DNA of 64,000 nt from Cyanobacteriota bacterium. Lineage in GTDB: Bacteria; Cyanobacteriota; Cyanobacteriia; PCC-6307; Cyanobiaceae. Position 1 is the first letter of the stretch; every line of letters begins with the position of its first letter. The stretch is from NCBI GenBank assembly GCA_027620015.1, contig JAQCGH010000005.1:1-64000 (forward strand), written 5' to 3'. Both the position numbers and the translations under genes were made by a program. Below are positions 49,678-60,560 of the stretch, in pieces. A model generated the notes under the pieces. It saw only the letters and a list, made by a program, of their open reading frames with translations. It made no database searches and was not told the DNA's origin.

Positions 49678-50198
49678 CTTTTCTGCTTCCCTCCCTACTT
49701 GCTAGTCACGGCGGTTTTGGTTTCAACCTGAATCCGTTTGAGACCAACATCATCAACTTGGCGATTGTGATCGCCGGCCTTTGGAAATTTCTGCCAGGTT
49801 TTCTTGGCAGCATCCTCGAGAGGCGGCGTGCAGCCATCCTCAACGATCTGCAAGATGCCGAGCAGCGTCTCCTAGCAGCAACCTCTTCGTTGGCTCAAGC
49901 CCAGCAGGACTTATCGGCAGCGCAACAAAAGGCTGAGCAGATTCGCGTTGATGGTTCGGCCCGTGCTCAATCCTTACGTCTGGAAAGCGAAAAGCGCACG
50001 ATCGATGAAATGGCTCGCCTGAAGCAGGGCGCCATGGCCGACTTGAACGCAGAAGCGGCCCGCGTCACTGATCAGTTGCGTCGCGAAGCCGCCAATCGTG
50101 CTGTTGCCCAAGCACTCGCCACCCTGCCCGGCAAGCTCAATGTAGACGCCCAGGCCCGACTGATAGATCAGTCCATTTCCACCCTGGGTAAAGCCTGA
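49674..50198 (+). CDS. atpF: ATP synthase subunit b
   Basis: A 174-aa peripheral stalk subunit: an N-terminal segment [23 protein letters not shown] containing the membrane helix, then [24 protein letters not shown] and a long Ala/Gln-rich coiled coil. Coupled to the b' gene upstream (ATGA) and to atpH downstream (1-nt overlap). Confidence 0.97.
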   Translation: MTFLLPSLLASHGGFGFNLNPFETNIINLAIVIAGLWKFLPGFLGSILERRRAAILNDLQDAEQRLLAATSSLAQAQQDLSAAQQKAEQIRVDGSARAQSLRLESEKRTIDEMARLKQGAMADLNAEAARVTDQLRREAANRAVAQALATLPGKLNVDAQARLIDQSISTLGKA

Positions 50199-50746
50199 TG
50201 CCACTCCTCAACTCGATTGCAACTCCTTACGCCGAAGCGTTGCTTCAGGTAGCTGAGTCCCGTAAGGAGACTGACGCTGTTGCCGAACAGGTGAAATCTC
50301 TCCTTGCTGTTCTTAGTTCGAGTCCAGAGCTCAGAGCCGCTCTAGCGTCGCCCGTGCTCGAAGCCGAAGCCAAGAAGGCAGCTTTGGCAAAGCTTTTCGA
50401 CGATCAGGTCACCCCTGCGGTGCAAAACCTGCTCAAGCTTTTGGCAGATCGCCAGCGGTTACCCATGATAGACGCTGTTTTAATGCGTTTTTTGGAGCTT
50501 TATCGGGAGCTTCGCAACATCACCTTGGCCAAAGTGACATCTGCTGCTGCCCTTAGCGAGGAGCAGCAGGCTGAGCTCAACCGCAAAGTTCAAGCTATTA
50601 CAGGCTCTAAATCTGTTGAGTTCGACCTCGTGGTTGATCCCTCCTTGATCGGGGGCTTCATCGTCAACATGGGCTCCCAAGTCATTGACGCCAGCCTGTC
50701 TGGTCAGGTACGCCGCCTTGGACTGGCGCTGGCCCAGGTGAGCTAG
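50198..50746 (+). CDS. atpH: ATP synthase subunit delta
   Basis: A 182-aa subunit joining the F1 head to the peripheral stalk. It shows IATPYAEALLQVAE near the start and the C-terminal signature LIGGFIVNMGSQVIDASLSGQVRRL, as in the OSCP/delta family. The start ATG overlaps the atpF stop by one base. Called atpD in cyanobacterial nomenclature. Confidence 0.97.
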   Translation: MPLLNSIATPYAEALLQVAESRKETDAVAEQVKSLLAVLSSSPELRAALASPVLEAEAKKAALAKLFDDQVTPAVQNLLKLLADRQRLPMIDAVLMRFLELYRELRNITLAKVTSAAALSEEQQAELNRKVQAITGSKSVEFDLVVDPSLIGGFIVNMGSQVIDASLSGQVRRLGLALAQVS

Positions 50747-52369
<1,623 letters not shown>

Positions 52370-52384
52370 GGAGGGGCATAACTA

Positions 52385-53338
52385 ATGGCAAACCTCAAAG
52401 ACATCCGCGACCGGATTGGTTCGGTCAAGAACACCCGCAAGATCACCGAGGCCATGCGCCTTGTGGCAGCCGCCAAGGTACGCCGCGCTCAGGAGCAGGT
52501 GTTGCGCAGCCGTCCTTTTGCTGACCGGCTTGCACGCGTGCTGGAAAATCTTCAATCACGCATGCGCTTTGAAGATTCCGACGCTCCTCTGCTTGAACAG
52601 CGAGAAGTTGGCGCAATCACCCTGCTTGCCGTTACAGGTGATCGGGGGTTGTGCGGTGGCTACAACGCCAACATCATCAAGCGAACCGAACTCCGCACAG
52701 CTGAACTGATTGGCCAGGGCTACAAGGTGGATCTGATATTAATTGGCCGCAAAGCGATCACCTATTTCCAAAATCGCGCTAATCAGTACACGATTCGCGC
52801 CACTTTTACCGGACTTGATCAGGTGCCTAGGGCGAGTGAAGCGATGGGTATCGCCAACGAAGTGCTGGCGGAGTTTCTATCCGGCAGTACTGATCGTGTT
52901 GAGATCATCTTCACTAAGTTCATCAACCTGGTGAGCTCCAAGCCTGTAATTCAAACCCTGCTACCCCTCGATCCCCAGGGCATTGCTATCCCTGAAGACG
53001 AGATCTTCCGCCTTACTACTAGGGAAGGTCGGCTGGGAGTTGAAGTGGGCACGGCTGCAAACTTGCAGCCCAAGCTTCCCTCTGACATCGTTTTTGATCA
53101 GAGCCCTGATCAGCTGCTCAATGCCTTGCTGCCCCTCTACTTGGAAAACCAGCTTTTGCGTTCTCTGCAGGAGGCCGCAGCTTCGGAGTTGGCTAGTCGG
53201 ATGACCGCAATGAACAACGCTAGTGATAACGCCAAGGCTCTCGCCAAGAGTCTCACCCTTGACTACAACAAAGCTCGCCAGGCCGCGATTACCCAGGAAA
53301 TTCTGGAAGTGGTTGGCGGTTCTGCCGGTATGTCCTGA
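52385..53338 (+). CDS. atpG: ATP synthase subunit gamma
   Basis: The 317-aa central rotor shaft. [24 protein letters not shown] at the N-terminus and [17 protein letters not shown]-like C-terminal sequence are typical. The only Cys is in [11 protein letters not shown]; the redox-regulated Cys loop of plant chloroplast gamma is absent, as in other cyanobacteria. Called atpC in cyanobacterial nomenclature. The beta and epsilon genes are not in this window and, as usual, are probably elsewhere. Confidence 0.98.
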   Translation: MANLKDIRDRIGSVKNTRKITEAMRLVAAAKVRRAQEQVLRSRPFADRLARVLENLQSRMRFEDSDAPLLEQREVGAITLLAVTGDRGLCGGYNANIIKRTELRTAELIGQGYKVDLILIGRKAITYFQNRANQYTIRATFTGLDQVPRASEAMGIANEVLAEFLSGSTDRVEIIFTKFINLVSSKPVIQTLLPLDPQGIAIPEDEIFRLTTREGRLGVEVGTAANLQPKLPSDIVFDQSPDQLLNALLPLYLENQLLRSLQEAAASELASRMTAMNNASDNAKALAKSLTLDYNKARQAAITQEILEVVGGSAGMS

Positions 53339-53340
53339 AT

Positions 53341-54045
53341 TTGGGTGTTGGTTTGCATATCGAGCCTCTGTTTCCGGTGGCTCTTGGCAAGGTGCAGCTC
53401 TCACCTGATCCTCTGGATACGGCACTGCAACTTCAGGCCCTTCACGAGCTGCGGGGCCAAGCCAGTTCCAACCCCGATCCTGGCTGTGCATGGACTGGTG
53501 ATCTCAATGGTGTCTGGCAGTTGCAGCGTCAGCCGTCCTTTGCGCCACTTATTTCTGTATTGACAGGCCATGCAGAAGCATTTCTGCAGCAATTGGGTTT
53601 CGATCTCAGCCGAGTGGACTTGCACCTGCAGCGCTGCTGGCCCGTGCTTAGTGAGGAGGGGCAGGTAGTGGGACGCCACCACCACCCAAACGCTCACCTC
53701 AGTGCCATTTACTACCTAAATGGAGATGGCAGCGGACGCAGTGGCTGTTTGCGCCTGTGGCCGCAGCGGCAGGTGAATGAGCTGGTGCCTGGGATGGCCG
53801 TTGGCCACGATGGTCCGCTGTGTGAGTCTCTTTGGAGTGCACCTTGGCTGGATGTTGCTCCTCAGGCAGGCCTGTTGCTGCTGTTCCCCAGCTGCCTTGA
53901 TCACGCCGTACTGGCCAACGAGGACCCGAATGACTTGCGTTGTTCACTCAGCATCGATTTCGCTTTAACAGCCCCTATGGCTAGTGATGATTGCTCACCA
54001 TCGGAGTATCTGGCTCCCCACCCCAGTCAGTGGCTAGAGCTTTGA
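53341..54045 (+). CDS. Putative 2OG-Fe(II) oxygenase family protein
   Basis: A 234-aa protein resembling the 2OG-FeII_Oxy_5 family (TIGR02466-like). The double-stranded beta-helix landmarks are HHHPNAHLSAIYYLNGDG (iron-binding His region), LLLFPSCLDHAV (second His) and RCSLSIDFAL (Arg that would bind 2-oxoglutarate). The substrate is unknown; some relatives sit in phage genomes. It starts at a TTG only 2 nt after the atpG stop (a TTG at 53353 is also possible), so it is probably transcribed with the ATP synthase genes. Confidence 0.75.
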   Translation: MGVGLHIEPLFPVALGKVQLSPDPLDTALQLQALHELRGQASSNPDPGCAWTGDLNGVWQLQRQPSFAPLISVLTGHAEAFLQQLGFDLSRVDLHLQRCWPVLSEEGQVVGRHHHPNAHLSAIYYLNGDGSGRSGCLRLWPQRQVNELVPGMAVGHDGPLCESLWSAPWLDVAPQAGLLLLFPSCLDHAVLANEDPNDLRCSLSIDFALTAPMASDDCSPSEYLAPHPSQWLEL

Positions 54046-54109
54046 GGGCTGCCCCTCGAGCTGATGGCCTGGAACAATGGCCTTTAGCTGCCCACCCCGG
54101 CACCCTCCT

Positions 54110-54439
54110 GTGACCGAAACCCAGACCTTCACAATTACTGCCGAGTTTCAAGGCGCCCAATATATTTTTCCCTGCCGCAGCGACCAAACCGTGCTCTCTG
54201 CAGCCGAGGCCGCTGGAGTTCCTTTGCCCAGTTCCTGCTGTTCAGGGGTTTGCACCACATGCGCAGCTCTGATAATTGAGGGCAGCGTTCAGCAGCCCGA
54301 CGCCATGGGGGTCAAGCCAGACCTGCAATTGCAGGGCTATGCCCTGCTCTGTGTTTCCCTTCCCCAATCCGACCTGCGGCTCCAGGCGGGCATGGAGGAT
54401 GCCCTCTACGAAGCCCAGTTCGGCCAATATCAGAAATGA
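54110..54439 (+). CDS. [2Fe-2S] plant-type ferredoxin
   Basis: From the GTG at 54110 it has 109 aa. The cluster ligands are SSCCSGVCTTC and a fourth Cys in YALLCVSLP, the standard plant-type pattern. The sequence differs from photosynthetic Fd1 (longer C-terminal tail MEDALYEAQFGQYQK), so it is likely a specialised ferredoxin. The track's start 11 codons upstream lies before the conserved region. Its stop overlaps the next start (ATGA). Confidence 0.9.
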   Translation: MTETQTFTITAEFQGAQYIFPCRSDQTVLSAAEAAGVPLPSSCCSGVCTTCAALIIEGSVQQPDAMGVKPDLQLQGYALLCVSLPQSDLRLQAGMEDALYEAQFGQYQK

Positions 54440-54627
54440 GTGGCGCAGCGGTGCGCCTGCAGCCTGTGACGCTGCAGTTCCGCCGTGTTCCAGGGCCGTT
54501 GTTGGCTCAGATTGAGGCAGCTTTGGCCCCCCATGGCCAACCGCTGCGCTGGGCGCTTACCGCGGTGGAGCCTGGCCTGGATGGATCTTGCCCATTGCTC
54601 ACACTCGAAGCGGTAGTGCTGGCATGA
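54436..54627 (+). CDS. 63-aa hypothetical protein between ferredoxin and DUF3326
   Basis: A small soluble protein (LQPVTLQFRRVPGPLLAQIE, then APHGQPLRWALTAVEPGLDG, ending LTLEAVVLA) with an apparent alpha/beta pattern. It overlaps the ferredoxin stop and the DUF3326 start by 4 nt each, which strongly supports translation. I recognise no named family or function. Confidence 0.78.
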   Translation: MSGAAVRLQPVTLQFRRVPGPLLAQIEAALAPHGQPLRWALTAVEPGLDGSCPLLTLEAVVLA

Positions 54628-55778
54628 CGGCGAGCCGGCCTCTGCCCACCTTGCTGGTGATCCCCTCCGGGATTGGTTGTGAGATCGGTGGTTATGCGGG
54701 CGATGGCCTGCCTGCTGCCCGGTTGCTGGCGGCAGCCAGTGGCTGCCTGATCACCCATCCCAACGTGATGAATGGGGCCTCGTTGTACTGGAGCGATTCC
54801 CGCATCCACTACGTGGAGGGTTCGGCTCTCAACCGCTTCGCTGCCGCTGCGATCGGCCTGCGGCCGGTGCGCCGGCAGCGGCTGGGGCTGTTGCTCGATG
54901 CCGGTATCGAACCTGAGCTGCGCTTGCGCAATTTGCAGGTTGCCGAGGGTTGCCGGGCCAGTCTGGGTTTGGAGATCGGGCCGGTGGTCACCACCGATGA
55001 ACCCCTAATGGTCAGCCTGTCTCAGGGGGGCAGTGGAGCAAGCTGGGGGCATATTGGCCGTCCTGATCTGCTGCTGCGCGCCGGCCAGATGCTCAAGAAC
55101 GCCGGGGCTACAGCTATTGCGGTGGTAGCCCGCTTTCAAGATGACAATTCCAGTGAGGCCCTAGCGGCTTACCGCCAGGGAGCTGGTGTGGATGCTCTTG
55201 CCGGTGCTGAAGCGGTGATTAGCCATCTGCTCAGCCGCGAGTTGGGCCTGCCATGCGCCCATGCGCCTGCCCTGAATCCCCTGCCGTTGGATCCTGGCCT
55301 CGACCCACGGGCGGCGGGGGAGGAATTGGGCTACTCCTTTTTGGCCTGCGTGCTGGTGGGACTAAGCCGGGCGCCCGATCTAGTACCACTGGTGCCCGAC
55401 TCAGGACTTTTGCCCGAAGTCGGGGCTGATCTGCTCCGCATCGAAGAGGTTGGGGCTGTGGTGGCCCCGGCAGGAGCTCTGGGAGGAGCGGCTGTGCTGG
55501 CCTGTGCTGAGCGCGGCATCCCAGTGATCGCAGTGAATAATCCGTGCATACTCAACGTATCGGCTGCGGCCCTGGGATTGGAGGTACTCGCTGCGGAGAG
55601 CTATGCAGAGGCAGCTGGGTTGCTGGTGGCCCTGCGCGAGGGGATCAGCCCCTCTGCTCTTGTTCGCCCTTTGCAGGGGTTGAATACGATCAGCGCAGAC
55701 AGGCCATCGGGTGCCGGGGAGTCACATCCAGGGCCCGGGCAACACCGGGATGGCACACCGCTCCATGCACCGTATTAA
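54624..55778 (+). CDS. DUF3326 family protein
   Basis: A 384-aa protein from the ATG at 54624. It begins with LLVIPSGIGCEIGGYAGDG and HPNVMNGASLYWSD, and contains SGAVVAPAGALGG-like Gly/Ala-rich loops, matching the DUF3326 family of cyanobacteria. The function is unknown. It is translated from overlapping codons after a ferredoxin and a 63-aa protein. The last 30 residues look unconserved and overlap the 3' end of ald by 89 nt on the other strand. Confidence 0.88.
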   Translation: MTASRPLPTLLVIPSGIGCEIGGYAGDGLPAARLLAAASGCLITHPNVMNGASLYWSDSRIHYVEGSALNRFAAAAIGLRPVRRQRLGLLLDAGIEPELRLRNLQVAEGCRASLGLEIGPVVTTDEPLMVSLSQGGSGASWGHIGRPDLLLRAGQMLKNAGATAIAVVARFQDDNSSEALAAYRQGAGVDALAGAEAVISHLLSRELGLPCAHAPALNPLPLDPGLDPRAAGEELGYSFLACVLVGLSRAPDLVPLVPDSGLLPEVGADLLRIEEVGAVVAPAGALGGAAVLACAERGIPVIAVNNPCILNVSAAALGLEVLAAESYAEAAGLLVALREGISPSALVRPLQGLNTISADRPSGAGESHPGPGQHRDGTPLHAPY

Positions 55779-56802
55779 GGCCGGAAAGTAATTCGGGCCG
55801 GTCGGTGACAGCTTCGACCAGGCCCCGACCCGCCATTGCCAGGATGTAGGGAAGGGTGACACTCACCAGCGCTTCGGTGGAGGTGAAGGGCACGGCCCCG
55901 GGCATGTTGCCGACGGCGTAGTGCTGCACGCCGTGGAGCGTGTGCACCGGATCTGTGTGGCTGGTTTCCCGGCTGGTGGCAATGCAGCCCCCCTGGTCGA
56001 TCGCCACATCCACCACTACGGAGCCGGGTTGCATTTGCCGCACTAGATCCTCCTGCACCAGGGTGGGAGCTCGGCCGCCGGCAGTGAGCACGGCGCCAAT
56101 GAGTAGATCGGCACCCGGCACTAGGCGCTCGATCAGGCTGCTGCTGCTCACCAGGCTCACCAGCCTGCCGCGGCGGTGGACCTCGAGGCTGCGCAGTCGC
56201 TCGGGCGAGCGATCCAGCAGGAACACTTCCGCATCCATAGCGGAGGCGATCCGGGCTGCATTCCAACCCACACTGCCTGCTCCAAGCACCACCACCCGGG
56301 CTGGTCGCACCCCGGTGCAGCCCCCCATCAGGATGCCGCGACCTCCGTGAGGGCGTTCCAGCAGGTGGGCACCCACCTGGGCTGCCAGCCGCCCGGCGAT
56401 TTCGCTCATCGGCGCTAGTAGGGGCAGGCTGCCGTCTTCGATCTGCACTGTTTCGTAGGCCACGGCAGTGGTGCCAGCCTCTAGTAGGGCCCGGCCCACT
56501 TCCGGGTAGGCGGCCAGATGTAAGTATGTGAAAAGCACCAGATCGGAGCGTAAAAAGCCGAATTCCTCGGGCTGGGGCTCTTTGACTTTCACCACCAGAT
56601 GGGCGCCCCAGGCCTCTTCGGCGCTCACCAGCTGGGCCCCAGCGGCAGCGAAGGCAGCGTCGCTGAAGCCGGCCCCTAAACCTGCTCCCGCCTGGATGCG
56701 CACCTCCATGCCCTGGTTCACCAAATCGGCCACGCCGTCAGGAGTGAGGGCCACGCGCTGTTCATCTCGCTTGATCTCTGCGGGCACGCCGATGCTTGCC
56801 AT
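55690..56802 (-). CDS. ald: Alanine dehydrogenase
   Basis: NAD-dependent interconversion of L-alanine and pyruvate plus ammonia. From the ATG at 56802 it has 370 aa, the usual length. MASIGVPAEIKRDEQRVALTP, the NAD-binding GAGSVGWNAARIASAMDAEV and TSHTDPVHTLHGVQHYAVGNMPGAV are diagnostic. The track's 51-residue extension is not conserved. It follows nadE on the minus strand by 103 nt. Confidence 0.96.
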   Translation of the reverse strand: MASIGVPAEIKRDEQRVALTPDGVADLVNQGMEVRIQAGAGLGAGFSDAAFAAAGAQLVSAEEAWGAHLVVKVKEPQPEEFGFLRSDLVLFTYLHLAAYPEVGRALLEAGTTAVAYETVQIEDGSLPLLAPMSEIAGRLAAQVGAHLLERPHGGRGILMGGCTGVRPARVVVLGAGSVGWNAARIASAMDAEVFLLDRSPERLRSLEVHRRGRLVSLVSSSSLIERLVPGADLLIGAVLTAGGRAPTLVQEDLVRQMQPGSVVVDVAIDQGGCIATSRETSHTDPVHTLHGVQHYAVGNMPGAVPFTSTEALVSVTLPYILAMAGRGLVEAVTDRPELLSGLNTVHGAVCHPGVARALDVTPRHPMACLR

Positions 56803-56905
56803 CGGGGCCGTCAAACTGGCGCGGCTGGAGCTGTTGGGGGCCATGGATGTGCTGCCGTTTGTGGTTCCAGATTGGCGGCGGCTGGCGAGCGGCGCCATGC
56901 CTGGC

Positions 56906-58627
56906 TTAGCGAGCGGCGATGGGCATACGCCAGCCACTGCCGAAGGCCCGGCCACCCATTTTTAGTAGGGGCGGGGCCTGGCGCCGCTTGAACTCTGCCC
57001 GGCGCAGCAGCTGCATCACCCGTTCGGCTAGCTCCTCTTGGGTGCCGCTGGCGATCAGCTGCTCCGGACTTGCCAATTTTTCGATGTAGGCCTTCAAGAT
57101 TGGATCTAGTACGGCGTAGTCGGGCAGGGAATCGCTATCGAGCTGATCGGGACGCAGTTCGGCGCTTGGGGGTTTATCGCGGATCACCCGCCCCACCAGC
57201 TCACCATCGCCTGGCAGCCCCAGCTCACGCCGGCAGGGGCCAGCAGCGGTCGAATCAAGCCAGGCGCAGAGTTCGAACACGCTGGTCTTGTAGAGGTCGC
57301 CGATCACGGCTAGTCCGCCGTTCATGTCGCCGTAGAGGGTGCAATAGCCGACGGCTAGCTCGCTTTTGTTTCCAGTGGAGAGAAGCAGCTGGCCCTGCTG
57401 GTTGGCCACAGCCATCAGCAGGGTGCCGCGGATGCGCGACTGCAGGTTTTCGGCGCTCAGGCCACTGGGTCGGCTCTCCAGCACAGGTGTTAGGACGGTG
57501 TCGAAGCTGGCCATTAGCGCTGCTATCTCAGCGGTGCGGCTGCCAAGTCCCAGACGCGCGGCCAGGGCCTGGGCATCGTTAAGTGAGCCATCCGAGCTCC
57601 AGGGGGAGGGCATCAACAGTGCTTGCACCCGCTCCCCCCCTAGGGCAGCGGCGGCGATTACTGCCACCAAGGCCGAATCGATGCCGCCACTTAGGCCCAG
57701 CAGGGCGCTGCTGAAGCCGCATTTGCGGGCGTAGTCACCAACTCCAAGCACCAGGGCCCGAAACAACTGTTCGTTTACTGCTGGCAGTGGCGTCACTGCC
57801 AGCGATGTTGTTGGCCCCGAGCTGTTGATTTCCCAGCAGCTCACCTGCTCCTTGCAACTGGCCAGCTGTATCACCACTCCGCTGCTTGCATCGACCCCGT
57901 CGCTGGTATCCACTACAAAGCTGGCTCCGTCGAACACCAGCTCGTCGTTGCCGCCCACCTGATTGACATAGACCACAGGGCAATCGAGTCGGCTGGCAGC
58001 GCGGCGGGCCAGGCTCTGACGCAGGGCCACTTTGGCCTGGCCAAACGGAGATGCCGAGAGGTTGAGCAGCAGGTCGATGTGGCTTGAGAGCAGCTCGGCG
58101 ACGGGATCGGCACCAGCCAGGCGGTGGCCCTGCAGCTCCTCCTCAACCCAGAGGTCTTCGCAGATCGTTAGTCCCAGGCGCCAGCTACGGCCGCCCCGCT
58201 CAAGCTCCAGCACGCTGGGCCCGGTGGCGGCGCAGAAGTAGCGCTGCTCGTCGAAGACGTCGTAGGTGGGTAGCAGCCGCTTGCGGGCCACTACGCGCCA
58301 GCCGCCGGCCTCCACTAGGGCCACTGCGTTGAACAAGTTGGGCAACGGCGCTTCGCCAGAGGGCTCGGCCATGCCCACCAGCACCGCCAGCTTGGGCAGC
58401 TCTTGGGCAAGGGACGCTGCCAGCTGGTTGAGCACGGCGCCTTGCTTCGCGATCAGGCTGGGGCGCAGCAGCAGGTCGCGCGGTGGGTAGCCCCAAAGGG
58501 ACAGCTCGGGGGTGAGCACCAGATCGGCCCCCTGGGAGGCGGCCTGACGGCTGGCCGCCAGGATTAGCTCGCCGTTGCCCGCCAGGTCGCCAACCAGCGG
58601 ATTTAGTTGGGCCAGGGCGAGGCGCAT
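56906..58627 (-). CDS. nadE: Glutamine-dependent NAD+ synthetase
   Basis: Amidates nicotinate adenine dinucleotide to NAD using glutamine. The 573-aa protein has an N-terminal nitrilase-type glutaminase domain (Glu in LTPELSLWGYPPRDLL, Cys in LGLTICEDLW) and a C-terminal synthetase domain with the PP-loop GLSGGIDSALVAV and STGNKSELAVGYCTLYGD. Its ATG overlaps the nadD stop, so the last two steps of NAD synthesis are made from coupled genes. Confidence 0.97.
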   Translation of the reverse strand: MRLALAQLNPLVGDLAGNGELILAASRQAASQGADLVLTPELSLWGYPPRDLLLRPSLIAKQGAVLNQLAASLAQELPKLAVLVGMAEPSGEAPLPNLFNAVALVEAGGWRVVARKRLLPTYDVFDEQRYFCAATGPSVLELERGGRSWRLGLTICEDLWVEEELQGHRLAGADPVAELLSSHIDLLLNLSASPFGQAKVALRQSLARRAASRLDCPVVYVNQVGGNDELVFDGASFVVDTSDGVDASSGVVIQLASCKEQVSCWEINSSGPTTSLAVTPLPAVNEQLFRALVLGVGDYARKCGFSSALLGLSGGIDSALVAVIAAAALGGERVQALLMPSPWSSDGSLNDAQALAARLGLGSRTAEIAALMASFDTVLTPVLESRPSGLSAENLQSRIRGTLLMAVANQQGQLLLSTGNKSELAVGYCTLYGDMNGGLAVIGDLYKTSVFELCAWLDSTAAGPCRRELGLPGDGELVGRVIRDKPPSAELRPDQLDSDSLPDYAVLDPILKAYIEKLASPEQLIASGTQEELAERVMQLLRRAEFKRRQAPPLLKMGGRAFGSGWRMPIAAR

Positions 58628-59238
58628 CAGGGACGTTTGGGGCTCGGATTTTCCAGGCCGTAGAGATTGTGCTCGAGCAGCAGCGGTAGCAGGACCGCTG
58701 GAAGCTGGGTGGGGTCGGGGGTTTGGCGCACCGCCGAGCTGGCGGTGGCGGGAACCTGAATGGGCAGGATCACCACCCGGCCCCCCAGCTGCGTGAGCTG
58801 CTCGAGTTGTTTGGGCTCCAAGGGCCAGCCAGCCCGAGGGGCGATTGCCAGCACGCAGGCCTTCAGCAAGGCTTTGGCCTGTTTCCAGGCTGAGACCTGG
58901 GCAGCCAAATCACTTCCCACGACAAACACAAGCTCGCTGCCAGGCCACTGGGTCGCTGCCCGCTTCAGGGTGGTAATCGCCCAAGGGCTGCTGAGCTCCT
59001 GTTTGTGGCTAAGCCTCGGATCACCAATTGCTGTCACCAGATGGCCCAGCAGGTTGGCCCGTTGCTCTAGGGGGGCGCCGTGGTGTTTTTGCGGGTTGTC
59101 ACTGGCCCAGGTGGCGACTTGGGGATAAAGCCTTAGCAGCCCCTCTAGAAGTGCCTGGTGGCCGCGGGTGGGTGGGTCGGCGCTGGTGCCAAACAAGGCG
59201 ACCGGCTCCTCTCCGGCTTTGAGGACCCCATTACTCAT
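58627..59238 (-). CDS. nadD: Nicotinate-nucleotide adenylyltransferase
   Basis: Forms nicotinate adenine dinucleotide from NaMN and ATP. The 203-aa nucleotidyltransferase has the GTSADPPTRGHQALL motif (a variant of GxFDPxHxGH in which the first His position is Thr), the FVVGSDLAAQ segment and the C-terminal ATASSAVRQ (SSxxR) motif. Overlaps both the upstream GTPase stop and downstream nadE. Confidence 0.92.
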   Translation of the reverse strand: MSNGVLKAGEEPVALFGTSADPPTRGHQALLEGLLRLYPQVATWASDNPQKHHGAPLEQRANLLGHLVTAIGDPRLSHKQELSSPWAITTLKRAATQWPGSELVFVVGSDLAAQVSAWKQAKALLKACVLAIAPRAGWPLEPKQLEQLTQLGGRVVILPIQVPATASSAVRQTPDPTQLPAVLLPLLLEHNLYGLENPSPKRP

Positions 59239-60560
59239 GGCAGTAGGGCCTGCAGGTTGGCGGGGAGCTCACTTCGCTCGCCCAGCCAAAGACGTACTTG
59301 GGGATCAGTGATAGCCATGCGCCGCAACAGGGCACCCGGTTTGCCGCCTCGCTGGGCGCCCCGAAGTAATTCGGCGGCGGCGAGTCGGCCGGTTAGCCGG
59401 GTTGTGTGCACGGCCAGGGCTGCCTGGGCCAGGGCTACCGGAGCGGCTGGAGCGAGGCTGAGGCCGCCGGTGAGCGGTGCCGCCAGCAACAGCAATTGGC
59501 GTAGGGCGCCCAGGGCTAGCTGGATGCCAAGCTGGGCGGCGCCCAGCATGGCGTTGTGACTGGAGAGCCGCCGCAGTAGCTGGCGGGCGCCGGCGCCATG
59601 CATCGGCATGCCGTACAGCTGGCAGAGCTGCAGCACCAGGGCGGTGTCGCAGGCCAGGCCGCCGGCCAGATCCAGTAGCACCAGGGGGTTGGCGGCTACT
59701 CCAGTGGCCTTGAGGGCGGCAAAGCGGCCAATCAGGCTTTGGGCGGCCTGGCGGCTGGTCCCCAGGCGCCAGCGTTGCAGGGACTGGTGAAAGCGGTCCG
59801 CGCTGCCCAGGGCATTGAGGGCGAGCAATAGGTAACCGTGTTGCTCCAGCAATAGCTGCAGCGACTGTCGCAGAGGCTCTACCTGCGGAGCTTGAACAAC
59901 GCTGCGCACCCGACCATCGGCCAGCAGCTGGGGTTGGCGTGGCGCGGCGGCCACTGGGATTAGCTCCAGGTGCCGGGCCCCTGCCGGCAGCCGTCGCTTG
60001 ATGCTGGCGATTAGCTCGGCCTGCTCGGCCTCGCTCCGGCAGTCGCAGCGATTTAGCACCATTAGTACGGGTTTGCCGCTGGCCAGCAACGGCGCCAGGG
60101 CGTCGTGCTCGACGCTAGTTAGGTCGCCGTCAAGCACCAGTAGCACCAGATCTGAACCGAGGGCTACTCGGGCTGCTAGTCGGGCCCTGGCGGCGGCGGC
60201 GATCTCATCGATACCAGGGGTGTCCACCAGCTCCACCTGGTTTAGCCCCGCCAGGGGTTGCGCCCAGGCCTGGGCCTGCTGGTGGCGGGTGCAGCCGTGC
60301 GCCACATCGGTGGCGAAAGCCGCCTCCCCCAGTAAGGCGTTGAGCAGGCTCGATTTGCCCACCCCCACTCGGCCAAACACGGCCACTCGCAGACAGCGCT
60401 GCTGCAGGCGTCCTAGCTGGCGATCCAGGGCCAGCATCTGGCCGGCCAGCTGGCTTTGCTCTCGGCCGCTGAGCTGGAGCTGGCTGCGCCACTGGTCGAG
60501 CAGTGATTGGCAGCGCTCTGGGTTGGCGGGTGCTTGATCGGGGCACGGAGCTGGCCTCAT
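59235..60560 (-). CDS. GTPase with C-terminal DUF697-like membrane region
   Basis: A 441-aa TRAFAC-class GTPase: P-loop GRVGVGKSSLLNAL (about 64-77), DTPGID (G3) and NRCD (G4, variant of NKxD). The C-terminal 180 residues are Ala/Leu-rich and amphipathic to hydrophobic (QLALGALRQLLLLAAPLTGG), consistent with a DUF697-like membrane-associating domain as in cyanobacterial YcjF/Era-like proteins. Its role is unknown. It overlaps the upstream CNNM gene and downstream nadD by 4 nt each. Confidence 0.85.
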   Translation of the reverse strand: MRPAPCPDQAPANPERCQSLLDQWRSQLQLSGREQSQLAGQMLALDRQLGRLQQRCLRVAVFGRVGVGKSSLLNALLGEAAFATDVAHGCTRHQQAQAWAQPLAGLNQVELVDTPGIDEIAAAARARLAARVALGSDLVLLVLDGDLTSVEHDALAPLLASGKPVLMVLNRCDCRSEAEQAELIASIKRRLPAGARHLELIPVAAAPRQPQLLADGRVRSVVQAPQVEPLRQSLQLLLEQHGYLLLALNALGSADRFHQSLQRWRLGTSRQAAQSLIGRFAALKATGVAANPLVLLDLAGGLACDTALVLQLCQLYGMPMHGAGARQLLRRLSSHNAMLGAAQLGIQLALGALRQLLLLAAPLTGGLSLAPAAPVALAQAALAVHTTRLTGRLAAAELLRGAQRGGKPGALLRRMAITDPQVRLWLGERSELPANLQALLP

